Part shown: positions 8,943 through 15,770 of the stretch, piece after piece
Layout: each line of letters opens with the position of its first letter
Position numbering within the stretch: the stretch's first letter is position 1
Assembly: GCA_947452635.1 (NCBI GenBank)
Contig: CANGEE010000005.1
Coordinates: 1-41,996 of the forward strand
Origin: Comamonadaceae bacterium
Lineage (GTDB): Bacteria > Pseudomonadota > Gammaproteobacteria > Burkholderiales > Burkholderiaceae_C
Length of the DNA stretch: 41,996 nt
Direction: 5' to 3'
The notes under the pieces: generated by a model
Database searches by the model: none
What the model was told of the DNA's origin: nothing
Seen by the model: only the letters and a program-made list of their open reading frames with translations
Position numbers and translations under genes: made by a program

Positions 8943-9730
8943 TGGACTTTGATCCCAGCCGCAGCTTCGGCGGACTCGATCGGCTCTATGGCGTCGGCTC
9001 TGCCAACGCCATTCGCCGTGCCCATGTGGTGGTGGTGGGCCTGGGTGGTGTGGGTTCTTGGTGCGCCGAAGCCTTGGCGCGCAGCGGGGTCGCTCGCATC
9101 ACCCTGATTGACATGGACCATGTGGCCGACTCCAACATCAACCGCCAAATCCAAGCCCTCAGTTCGACAGTAGGTCAAGCCAAGGTCGTGGCCATGAAGG
9201 AACGCATCGCGTTGATCAACCCGGCCTGCCAGGTGGTTTGCATCGAAGACTTTGTTGAGCCTGGCAACTGGCCCGCACTGTTGGGCGCTGGGCCAGGGCC
9301 TGATGCGGTGATCGATGCCTGCGACCAAGTCAAAGCCAAGGTCGCCATGGCGCAATGGGCGCGAACCAAGGCCATTGGGTTGGTCTGCGTTGGCGCTGCT
9401 GGCGGGAAACGCTGGGCCCATAAAGTGGATGTGGATGATTTGTCCAAGGTCACCCACGACCCTTTGTTGGCGCAGCTGCGCTACAGCTTGCGCAAATTCC
9501 ATGCGGCACCCCGTGAGGGCAAGAAGATGGGCGTGATGTGTGTGTTCAGCCGTGAAGCCGTTGCCCCGCCCGATGCGTCCTGCGCCGTGGAAGGAGACGG
9601 CAGTCTCAATTGCCATGGCTATGGCTCCGTCGTGACGGTGACCGCCACCTTCGGTTTGTGCGCGGTCTCCAGTGTTTTGAATTTTCTTTCGAGCGCTTTT
9701 GTAAATGAGAAAAATGACGCTATAATTTGA
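8942..9730 (+). CDS. tcdA: tRNA threonylcarbamoyladenosine dehydratase TcdA (CsdL-like)
   Basis: A 262-residue E1/ThiF-fold ATPase. The nucleotide-binding GLGGVG is at 33-38, preceded by the family start FGGLDRLYG and followed by LIDMDHVADSNINRQIQAL with the conserved Arg; CVFSREA and CHGYGSVVTVTATFG are typical of TcdA. The enzyme cyclises t6A37 to ct6A in tRNAs reading ANN codons, using ATP. The ATG at 8942 overlaps the stop of the preceding gene (TGATG), with a good GGAGG at 8927-8931. Fittingly, tRNA-Lys(UUU), a t6A-bearing tRNA, lies 54 bp downstream, and its likely promoter sits in the end of this gene. Confidence 0.95.
   Translation: MDFDPSRSFGGLDRLYGVGSANAIRRAHVVVVGLGGVGSWCAEALARSGVARITLIDMDHVADSNINRQIQALSSTVGQAKVVAMKERIALINPACQVVCIEDFVEPGNWPALLGAGPGPDAVIDACDQVKAKVAMAQWARTKAIGLVCVGAAGGKRWAHKVDVDDLSKVTHDPLLAQLRYSLRKFHAAPREGKKMGVMCVFSREAVAPPDASCAVEGDGSLNCHGYGSVVTVTATFGLCAVSSVLNFLSSAFVNEKNDAII
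9699..9726 (+). promoter_or_regulatory. Predicted promoter of tRNA-Lys, inside the 3' end of tcdA
   Basis: A perfect -10 hexamer TATAAT at 9721-9726 lies 16 bp after TTGTAA at 9699-9704 (four of six matches). The -10 ends two bases before the tcdA TGA. Transcription would start near 9733, giving the tRNA precursor a 5' leader of about 50 nt. Motif-based prediction. Confidence 0.6.
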
Positions 9731-9784
9731 GGCTTAGCGAAACACACACGACTGTCAAAAGCAATCAGAAATGTCAAGCTAGTT

Positions 9785-9860
9785 GGGACCATAGCTCAGT
9801 TGGTAGAGCAGCGGACTTTTAATCCGTTTGTCGTGGGTTCGACCCCCGCTGGTCCCACCA
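9785..9860 (+). tRNA. tRNA-Lys (anticodon UUU)
   Basis: The 76-nt sequence folds as a standard cloverleaf: acceptor GGGACCA pairs with TGGTCCC, the D arm is in GCTCAGTTGGTAGAGC, the anticodon loop is CTTTTAA with anticodon TTT at 9818-9820, and the T arm contains GGGTTCGACCCC. The 3' ACCA (discriminator A plus CCA) is encoded. A strong terminator begins seven bases later, so this is a single-tRNA unit. Confidence 0.98.
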
Positions 9861-9866
9861 AAATTG

Positions 9867-9903
9867 AAAAACCTGTTCAGAGCAATCTGAACAGGTTTTT
9901 TTT
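9867..9903 (+). terminator. Rho-independent terminator after tRNA-Lys
   Basis: AACCTGTTCAG pairs perfectly with CTGAACAGGTT around the loop AGCAAT (9881-9886), and adjacent A and T runs extend the stem to about 14 bp. Eight T residues at 9896-9903 complete a textbook intrinsic terminator. Because the stem is flanked by A and T runs, it may also act from the other strand on transcripts leaving the ABC-F gene. Confidence 0.93.
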
Positions 9904-10008
9904 CGCTTCTGTACGTGCCTCACAGGTCGGCGTTGGCCTTTCAGGGTATGCGTCACGTCCGAGTTTCGGGAATGCACATGATGGGGTTCTCAGGCCTCAT
10001 TGAACACC
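9904..10008. other. Intergenic stretch without recognisable feature
   Basis: About 100 bp lie between the tRNA-Lys terminator and the end of the minus-strand ABC-F gene. I find no convincing reading frame, repeat or promoter. Open frames crossing it begin inside the tRNA and are not credible genes. Confidence 0.5.
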
Positions 10009-12075
10009 TCAAGCAGTCGTCACACCGTTTTCAATCTGTTGTATCTGCTCAGACAGGTCTAGCCATTGGCTCTCCAGCGTTTCCAGCTCGGCATTGGCTG
10101 CGCCAAGTTCTTTGCTGGCTTTGACGATGTCTGCCGTCGCCATCGGTGTGGCCAATTGGCTTTCCAAATCGGTCTTGAGCTTTTGCAAAAGCGCCATGCG
10201 CTGCTCGGTTTGTGCCAATGACTTTTTCAAAGGCCGGGTTTGTGCCGCCAATTCAATGCGGCGTTGCGCATCTTGTTTACGCTGCTCGGGGCTGCGAAAC
10301 ACCTGAGGTTCTGCGGCAGGGGGTTGGGTCACAGAGGTCGCTGGTTGGCGGGTGGGTTCGGCGGCGACGTCAAGGGCGAAGGGCGCTAGGGATTTTGCGC
10401 TGGGCGCTGCCGCAGTTGCCGTTGCGACGGGCTGGGTAGCCGCCATTTTGGCTTCTTCACGCAATCGCTTGGATTCCTCCAAAAGATAGCGCTGGTAGTC
10501 GTCCAAGTCGCCATCAAAAGGCTCGACCTTGCCGCGTCCGACCATCCAAAATTCATCGCATACTGCGCGCAGCAAAGAGCGGTCGTGGCTGACCAGCATG
10601 ACGGTGCCTTCAAACTCGTTCAAGGCCATGGCCAGCGCTTCGCGGGTGGCCAAGTCCAAGTGGTTGGTGGGTTCGTCCAGCAACAAGAGGTTGGGGCGTT
10701 GCCAGACGATCATGGCCAAAACCAAGCGGGCTTTTTCGCCACCGCTCATGGTGCCCACAGCTTGTTTGACCATGTCACCGGTGAAATTGAATGACCCCAG
10801 ATAGCTGCGCAAATCCTGTTCGCGGCTGGGCTCGCTGCTGTTGGGGCCCAACTCTTTGGCCAAGCGGATCATGTGTTCGAGCGGGTTGTCTTGCGGGCGC
10901 AGCACATCCAGTTCTTGCTGGGCAAAGTAGCCGATGTTCAGGCCTTTGCCCTCGGTCAGCGTGCCGCCCAAGGGTTTCATGGTGCGGGCAATGGTTTTGA
11001 CCAGGGTGGACTTGCCTTGGCCGTTGGCCCCCAAAATACCGATGCGCTGCCCCGCCAACACCGATTTGCTGATGCCTTGCAAAATGGGTTTGGGCTGCTC
11101 GTCCACGATGTAGCCAAAGCTGGCCTCGCTGATGGCCAGCATCGGGTTAGGCAGGTTGTTGGGCTCTTTGAAGCCGAAGGTGAATTCGGCATCGGCGAGC
11201 AGGGGCGCGACTTTTTCCATGCGCTCCAGCGCCTTGACCCGGCTTTGCGCTTGTTTGGCCTTGCTGGCCTGCGCTTTGAAGCGGGTGATGAACTTTTGCA
11301 AGTGGGCAATTTTGTCCTGCTGCTTGCTGAAGGACGCTTGTTGCAATTCCATTTGCTGCGCGCGCAGGATTTCAAAAGCGCTGTAGTTGCCGCCGTAACG
11401 CGTGAGTTTGGCTTGGTCGATGTGCAGGGTCACATCGGTGATGGCATCTAAAAATTCGCGGTCGTGGCTGATCACGATCATGGTGCCGGTATAGCGTTTG
11501 AGCCAGGCCTCCAGCCACACCAAGGCGTCCAAGTCCAAGTGGTTGGTGGGTTCGTCCAGCAACAAAATGTCGGAGGGGCACATCAGTGCGCGGGCCAGTT
11601 GCAAGCGCATGCGCCAACCGCCCGAAAAACTGTTCACTGGGCGATTCAACTCATCCACGCTGAATCCCAAGCCCAAAATCAGCGCTTCAGCACGGGGCAG
11701 GGCGTCATGGTCACCGGCATCGGCCAGATCGGTATACACATGCGCCATCGCCATGCCGTCACCGCTGGCTTCAGCCGCCACCAAGCGTTGACGCAACTCG
11801 GCCAAGCGGGTATCGCCTTCCAGCACAAAGGTCGATGCCGGCTCGTCGGTTTCGGGCATGTTCTGCGCAACTTGCCCCATGCGCCAGGCTTTGGGCATGG
11901 AAAAATCGCCGCCGTCTTCGTGCAGCGTGCCATTGAACAGCGCAAACAGGGTGGATTTGCCCGCACCGTTGCGCCCGACCAAACCGACTTTTTCGCCAGG
12001 GTTCAGGGTGACGGTGGTGCTGTTAAGCAGCACTTTGGCGCTGCGGCGCAGCGTGACGTTCTTCAGGGTGATCAT
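10009..12075 (-). CDS. yheS: ABC-F family ATPase, YheS type
   Basis: A soluble 688-residue protein with two ABC ATPase domains and no membrane segments. Domain 1 starts MITLKNVTLRRSAKVLL with Walker A GRNGAGKS near 34-41. Both domains have DEPTNHLDL Walker B regions and SGG signatures (FSGGWRMRL, MSGGEKARL). The linker between them (about 250-310) is Lys/Arg-rich (RFKAQASKAKQAQSRVKALERM), and a charged coiled-coil tail closes the protein. This order matches E. coli YheS rather than EttA or Uup. ABC-F proteins act in the ribosomal E site to relieve particular stalls; no drug resistance is implied. The ATG at 12075 gives the family N-terminus. prmB lies upstream on the same strand. Confidence 0.9.
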   Translation of the reverse strand: MITLKNVTLRRSAKVLLNSTTVTLNPGEKVGLVGRNGAGKSTLFALFNGTLHEDGGDFSMPKAWRMGQVAQNMPETDEPASTFVLEGDTRLAELRQRLVAAEASGDGMAMAHVYTDLADAGDHDALPRAEALILGLGFSVDELNRPVNSFSGGWRMRLQLARALMCPSDILLLDEPTNHLDLDALVWLEAWLKRYTGTMIVISHDREFLDAITDVTLHIDQAKLTRYGGNYSAFEILRAQQMELQQASFSKQQDKIAHLQKFITRFKAQASKAKQAQSRVKALERMEKVAPLLADAEFTFGFKEPNNLPNPMLAISEASFGYIVDEQPKPILQGISKSVLAGQRIGILGANGQGKSTLVKTIARTMKPLGGTLTEGKGLNIGYFAQQELDVLRPQDNPLEHMIRLAKELGPNSSEPSREQDLRSYLGSFNFTGDMVKQAVGTMSGGEKARLVLAMIVWQRPNLLLLDEPTNHLDLATREALAMALNEFEGTVMLVSHDRSLLRAVCDEFWMVGRGKVEPFDGDLDDYQRYLLEESKRLREEAKMAATQPVATATAAAPSAKSLAPFALDVAAEPTRQPATSVTQPPAAEPQVFRSPEQRKQDAQRRIELAAQTRPLKKSLAQTEQRMALLQKLKTDLESQLATPMATADIVKASKELGAANAELETLESQWLDLSEQIQQIENGVTTA

Positions 12076-12239
12076 GGCAGTCTGGCGTCTGTCAGGGGCT
12101 GGGCAGGGCCAAGCCATGACGACGCGAATCGGTATGGGGGTATTTTCGTAAAGGAACGAGGCCGCAAAGACCAGGCTGGACAACAGCACGTGGCGCTTGG
12201 CATCAGTCCAAGGAGTTGGGCTTGATTTTAGCCTGCGCA

Positions 12240-12265
12240 GCCGGGCACGGGCATCTGTGCCCGGC
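12240..12265 (-). terminator. GC-rich hairpin downstream of prmB (possible weak terminator)
   Basis: GCCGGGCAC at 12240-12248 and GTGCCCGGC at 12257-12265 form a perfect 9-bp stem with an 8-nt loop, starting 14 nt after the prmB stop. No T run follows on the minus strand, so it may stabilise the prmB mRNA end, assist Rho-dependent termination or simply attenuate read-through into the ABC-F gene. Confidence 0.4.
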
Positions 12266-12279
12266 TTTGCCCTTCAGGT

Positions 12280-13164
12280 TCAGGCCTTGGGTGAGGTGTG
12301 TTGACGCAGCAAGCTGGTGCGCGTGACGAGCAGCACCTGGTCATCACCCGCACTGGTTTCCAGCCAAATCACTTCGAGTTGGGGAAAGGCGTTTTCAAAG
12401 TGTTCGCGCTCGTTACCGATCTCCAGCACCAACACAGCGTGCTCACGCATGTGCTGGGGGGCGTCTTCAAAGAGTTGCCGAACAAAGTCCATGCCGTCTT
12501 GCCCACCGGCCAGCGCCAAGGCCGGTTCGGCCAAAAACTCGGCCGGCAAGGCCTGCATGCTGGCGGTGCAGACATAAGGCGGATTGCACACCATCAAATC
12601 GAACAGGCCAGGGACATTCTTCAAGCCGTCGCTTTGAATCAAGGTGATGCGATCGGCCAAATGGTGACGCTCCAGATTGATGCGCGCCACTTCCAGTGCA
12701 TCGGCAGACAGGTCAGCGCCCACCACCGTCACCTCCGGGTAGGTCATCGCGGCCAGCACGGCCAAGCTGCCGTTACCGGTGCACAGGTCGAGCACGCGCT
12801 GGGTGTGGTCACCCAACCAGTAGTCGATATCGCCCTCGGCCAGCAATTCGGCAATGAAGCTGCGCGGCACGATGCTGCGCTCGTCAATGTAAAAAGGCAC
12901 ACCCTGTAACCAGGCTTCGCGCGTCAGGTAAGCCGCGGGTTTGCGAGATTGAATACGTTCCAGCACCAGCGCTTGCACGGCACTGATCTGCTCCAGGGGG
13001 AGTTCATGGACAAGCATTGCCGCATCGGTGTCGAGCGGCAAACCCAGACGCCACAAGGTCAGCCATGCCGCTTCATCTTCGGCATTGGTGGTGCCATGGC
13101 CAAACGACAAAGAGGCCGTATTCAGTTGCGCGGCCGAGGCGGCGATCAGTTCAGACAGTTGCAT
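12280..13164 (-). CDS. prmB: Ribosomal protein uL3 glutamine N5-methyltransferase PrmB
   Basis: The 294-residue product is a HemK/PrmA-type methyltransferase. An N-terminal helical substrate-recognition domain covers about 1-105; the SAM site follows with VLDLCTGNG (124-132) and GADLSADALEVA, and the catalytic NPPY tetrad is at 194-197 (MVCNPPYVC). The family methylates the Gln side-chain amide in a GGQ-like context; PrmB acts on ribosomal protein L3 during 50S assembly, whereas PrmC acts on release factors. PrmB is chosen from the N-terminal domain and the LCTGNG form of the SAM motif. It begins 13 bp after dapE on the same strand; a dapE-prmB link is common in Burkholderiales. Confidence 0.93.
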   Translation of the reverse strand: MQLSELIAASAAQLNTASLSFGHGTTNAEDEAAWLTLWRLGLPLDTDAAMLVHELPLEQISAVQALVLERIQSRKPAAYLTREAWLQGVPFYIDERSIVPRSFIAELLAEGDIDYWLGDHTQRVLDLCTGNGSLAVLAAMTYPEVTVVGADLSADALEVARINLERHHLADRITLIQSDGLKNVPGLFDLMVCNPPYVCTASMQALPAEFLAEPALALAGGQDGMDFVRQLFEDAPQHMREHAVLVLEIGNEREHFENAFPQLEVIWLETSAGDDQVLLVTRTSLLRQHTSPKA

Positions 13165-13177
13165 GCGAAGACTTCAG

Positions 13178-14338
13178 TCAGGCGCTGGCTTGCAAGCTGA
13201 CTTCCAGCAGTTGCAGCACTTCGAAGTAAATCTCTTTGAGCGGCTCGATGTCGCCCAGCGCCAGATGCTCGTTGATTTTGTGGATGGTGGCGTTGGGTGG
13301 GCCCAACTCGATCACCTGCGGGCAAATTTGCGCAATAAAGCGCCCGTCGCTGGTGCCGCCGGTGGTGGACAGCTGGGTTTCGATGCCGGTCTGCTTGCGA
13401 ATGGCTTGCTGCACCACCTCTACCAAGGTGCCGGGCGTGGTGAGAAAGGGCAGGCCGCCAATCGTCCACTGCAGATCAAAGTCAAGGCCATGTTGGTGCA
13501 ACACATGGGTCAGGCGCTGCTGCAGAGACTCGGGTGTGGATTCGGTGCAAAACCGGAAGTTGAAATCGATCACCACCTGACCCGGTATCACATTGCTGGC
13601 CCCGGTGCCGCCATGGATATTGCTGATTTGCCAACTGGTGGGTTGAAAAAACGCATTGCCCTGGTCCCACTGCATGCCGACCAACTCGGCCAAGGCCGGC
13701 GCTGCGGTGTGAATCGGGTTTTTGGCCAAGTGCGGGTAAGCAATATGCCCTTGAATGCCTTTGACCGTGAGCTTGCCGCTCATCGTGCCGCGGCGGCCGT
13801 TTTTGATCATGTCGCCGGTGCGCTCGACCGAGGTGGGCTCGCCCACAATGCAGTAATCGGGGGCTTGGCCACGCTGTTTCAAAAGCTCGCAGACAATCAC
13901 GCTGCCGTCCAGTGCTGGACCCTCTTCGTCGCTGGTCAGCAAGAAGGCCAAACCCAATGAGGGGTTGGCGTTGGCTTGAACAAACGCTTGCACGGCCACC
14001 ACCATGGCGGCGATCGACGTTTTCATGTCGCTGGTGCCACGGCCAAACAATTTACCGTCCCGGTGCGTGGGCGTGAAAGGGTCGCTGTCCCACTGCGCCA
14101 GTGGGCCGGTCGGCACCACGTCGGTGTGGCCGGCAAAGGCCAGGGTTTTGCCCGAGAGGCCGGGGCGGTGCGCCCACAGGTTGCGTACCCGAAAGCTCTC
14201 GGGGCCGCTGTGAATTTCTTCACAGACAAAGCCCAAGGGCTTGAGCTGCGCCATGATCAAGTCCATGCAGCCCGCGTCGTCCGGCGTGACGGAGGGTCGG
14301 GCAATCAGTTGTTCGGCCAGTCGCAAAGTGGGAGACAT
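13178..14338 (-). CDS. dapE: Succinyl-diaminopimelate desuccinylase DapE
   Basis: A 386-residue M20-family metallohydrolase. Zinc ligands and catalytic residues are visible: H71 in [14 protein letters not shown]104 in [13 protein letters not shown], and E138/E139 in [13 protein letters not shown]. The dimerisation domain contains the [10 protein letters not shown] segment, and [10 protein letters not shown] closes the active site. DapE removes succinate from N-succinyl-L,L-diaminopimelate in the succinylase branch of lysine and peptidoglycan synthesis. The ATG at 14338 has an AGGAAA Shine-Dalgarno, and an in-frame extension into dapC is spurious. It lies 17 bp after dapC. The acyltransferase gene dapD, often between these two, is absent here. 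Confidence 0.96.
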   Translation of the reverse strand: MSPTLRLAEQLIARPSVTPDDAGCMDLIMAQLKPLGFVCEEIHSGPESFRVRNLWAHRPGLSGKTLAFAGHTDVVPTGPLAQWDSDPFTPTHRDGKLFGRGTSDMKTSIAAMVVAVQAFVQANANPSLGLAFLLTSDEEGPALDGSVIVCELLKQRGQAPDYCIVGEPTSVERTGDMIKNGRRGTMSGKLTVKGIQGHIAYPHLAKNPIHTAAPALAELVGMQWDQGNAFFQPTSWQISNIHGGTGASNVIPGQVVIDFNFRFCTESTPESLQQRLTHVLHQHGLDFDLQWTIGGLPFLTTPGTLVEVVQQAIRKQTGIETQLSTTGGTSDGRFIAQICPQVIELGPPNATIHKINEHLALGDIEPLKEIYFEVLQLLEVSLQASA

Positions 14339-14355
14339 TGAGGTTTCCTGAAAAA

Positions 14356-15582
14356 TCAAGCGCGGTCGGCGGCGTGGGCGCGGCCTTGGCGGCAAAAATC
14401 GGCAATGCGGTGAGCGGCTTCTAGACACTCGGCGGTTTCGGCCACCAGCGCCATGCGGATGCGGCCTTGTCCGGGGTTGTGGCCGTTCACATCGCGCGCC
14501 AAGTAGCTGCCGGGCAAGACGGTCACGCCTGTGGCTTGCAGCAATTCGCGGGCAAATACATCGTCTTGACCGTGCCACGCGTCGGGCACTTGCGCCCACA
14601 GGTAAAAAGCGGCATCCGGCAGTTTCACGTCCATGACCTCGGCCAGCACCGGGGTGACTTGGGCAAACTTGGTGCGGTACAAATTGCGGTTGTCCACCAC
14701 ATGGGCTTCGTCGTCCCAAGCGGCGATGCTGGCCGCTTGCACCACCGGACTCATGGCGCTGCCGTGGTAGGTGCGGTACAGCAAGAACTGCTGGATCAGG
14801 CTGGCGTCACCGGCGACAAAACCGCTGCGCAGGCCCGGCACATTGCTGCGCTTGCTCAGGCTGGTGAGGGCGATCAATCTTTTGAAATCCTTGCGCCCCA
14901 GTGATTGGGCCGCTTGCAGCCCTCCCAAAGGGGGTTCGTCGCGGAAGTAAATTTCGCTGTAACACTCGTCCGAAGCGATGACAAAACCGTATTCGTCGCT
15001 CAGCGCAAACAACTTGCACCACTCGGCCAGCGGCATCACGGCACCGGTGGGGTTGCCGGGGGAGCAGACAAAAATCAGCTGCGTGCGCGCCCACACCTCG
15101 GCGGGCACGCTGTCCCAGTCCACCGCAAAATTGCGCTCGGGCACGCTGGCCACGTAAACGGGTTGGGCACCGCCCAGCAGGGCTGCACCTTCGTAGATTT
15201 GGTAGAACGGGTTGGGGCTGAGTACCGTGGCACCTGGCTGCGTGGGGTCGATCACGGTTTGCGCCAGGGCAAACAAAGCCTCGCGGGTGCCGTTCACGGG
15301 CAAAACCTGGGTCGCCGGATTCAGTTCTACACCGTAGCGTCGCTGCACCCAGTTGGCGCAAGACTGGCGAAAAGGTATTTCCCCGGCCGTACCGGGATAA
15401 CCTGCCAAACCCGTGTCCAAAGCTTTGACCATGGCATTCTTGATGAATTGTGGTGTCGCATGTTTGGGTTCACCAATGCCCAAGCTGATCGGACGCAAAG
15501 TCGGGTTGGGCTGGACGCCCAAAAACAATTGTCGCAAGCGCTCGAAGGGATAGGGCTGCAGGGTCGCGAGGAGGGGATTCAT
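14356..15582 (-). CDS. dapC: Succinyldiaminopimelate transaminase DapC
   Basis: A 408-residue fold-type I PLP aminotransferase starting [16 protein letters not shown], the usual DapC start. The PLP-binding lysine is K244 in [15 protein letters not shown], with the conserved SPGNPTGAV loop (about 174-182) and [10 protein letters not shown]. It converts N-succinyl-2-amino-6-ketopimelate to N-succinyl-L,L-diaminopimelate using glutamate, one step before DapE, which is encoded next. The ATG at 15582 has no clear Shine-Dalgarno; its leader contains an 8-bp hairpin. Divergent from smc across 188 bp. The neighbouring dapE makes DapC the best assignment within this broad aminotransferase family. Confidence 0.92.
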   Translation of the reverse strand: MNPLLATLQPYPFERLRQLFLGVQPNPTLRPISLGIGEPKHATPQFIKNAMVKALDTGLAGYPGTAGEIPFRQSCANWVQRRYGVELNPATQVLPVNGTREALFALAQTVIDPTQPGATVLSPNPFYQIYEGAALLGGAQPVYVASVPERNFAVDWDSVPAEVWARTQLIFVCSPGNPTGAVMPLAEWCKLFALSDEYGFVIASDECYSEIYFRDEPPLGGLQAAQSLGRKDFKRLIALTSLSKRSNVPGLRSGFVAGDASLIQQFLLYRTYHGSAMSPVVQAASIAAWDDEAHVVDNRNLYRTKFAQVTPVLAEVMDVKLPDAAFYLWAQVPDAWHGQDDVFARELLQATGVTVLPGSYLARDVNGHNPGQGRIRMALVAETAECLEAAHRIADFCRQGRAHAADRA

Positions 15583-15607
15583 GTCACGATTATCGGGGAT
15601 TGGGCGC

Positions 15608-15628
15608 TGCACCATGATGGATGGTGCA
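15608..15628 (-). repeat. Perfect 8-bp inverted repeat in the dapC leader
   Basis: TGCACCAT (15608-15615) and ATGGTGCA (15621-15628) flank a 5-nt loop, 25 bp upstream of the dapC ATG. A weaker 5-bp repeat, CCAGG/CCTGG, lies at 15637-15656. The element could be an RNA hairpin in the dapC leader or a dyad-symmetric operator; the sequence alone does not decide. Confidence 0.55.
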
Positions 15629-15770
15629 CCTCGCAATCCAGGGCGCGATGGTCCTGGCTCTGGGTTAATATAAAGCTTCTGCTCGCCTGTGGCTTGCAGT
15701 GTCATTTTTATCGCTTTGCATCGACTTGCACCGCGCTAAATACGTACTTTTTCAGTGTTTTCGGATTGCC

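Noticed and set aside
9785-9860. tRNA-Lys as an integration site for a mobile element
   Set aside because: No integrase, no repeat of the tRNA 3' end and no atypical genes nearby; the same holds for tRNA-Ser.
9800-10003. A 67-codon frame starting inside tRNA-Lys
   Set aside because: It runs through the tRNA and its terminator, so it cannot be a normal gene.
10650-11565. The 37-bp direct repeats as a mobile element or duplication scar
   Set aside because: Both copies lie in frame at equivalent Walker B positions of two homologous ABC domains, so they reflect the internal domain duplication.
12076-12189. An N-terminal extension of the ABC-F protein by 38 codons
   Set aside because: The family starts at MITLKN; the upstream frame has no homologous sequence and is likely leader.
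11464-12225. A 253-codon open frame antisense to the ABC-F gene
   Set aside because: It lies wholly over conserved ATPase coding sequence and resembles no family.
13028-13960. A 310-codon open frame antisense to prmB and dapE
   Set aside because: It spans two confidently assigned genes and their 13-bp junction; no start signal or domain.
15583-15770. Lysine riboswitch upstream of dapC
   Set aside because: The leader is too short for the multi-stem L-box, and the hairpins seen do not match its arrangement.
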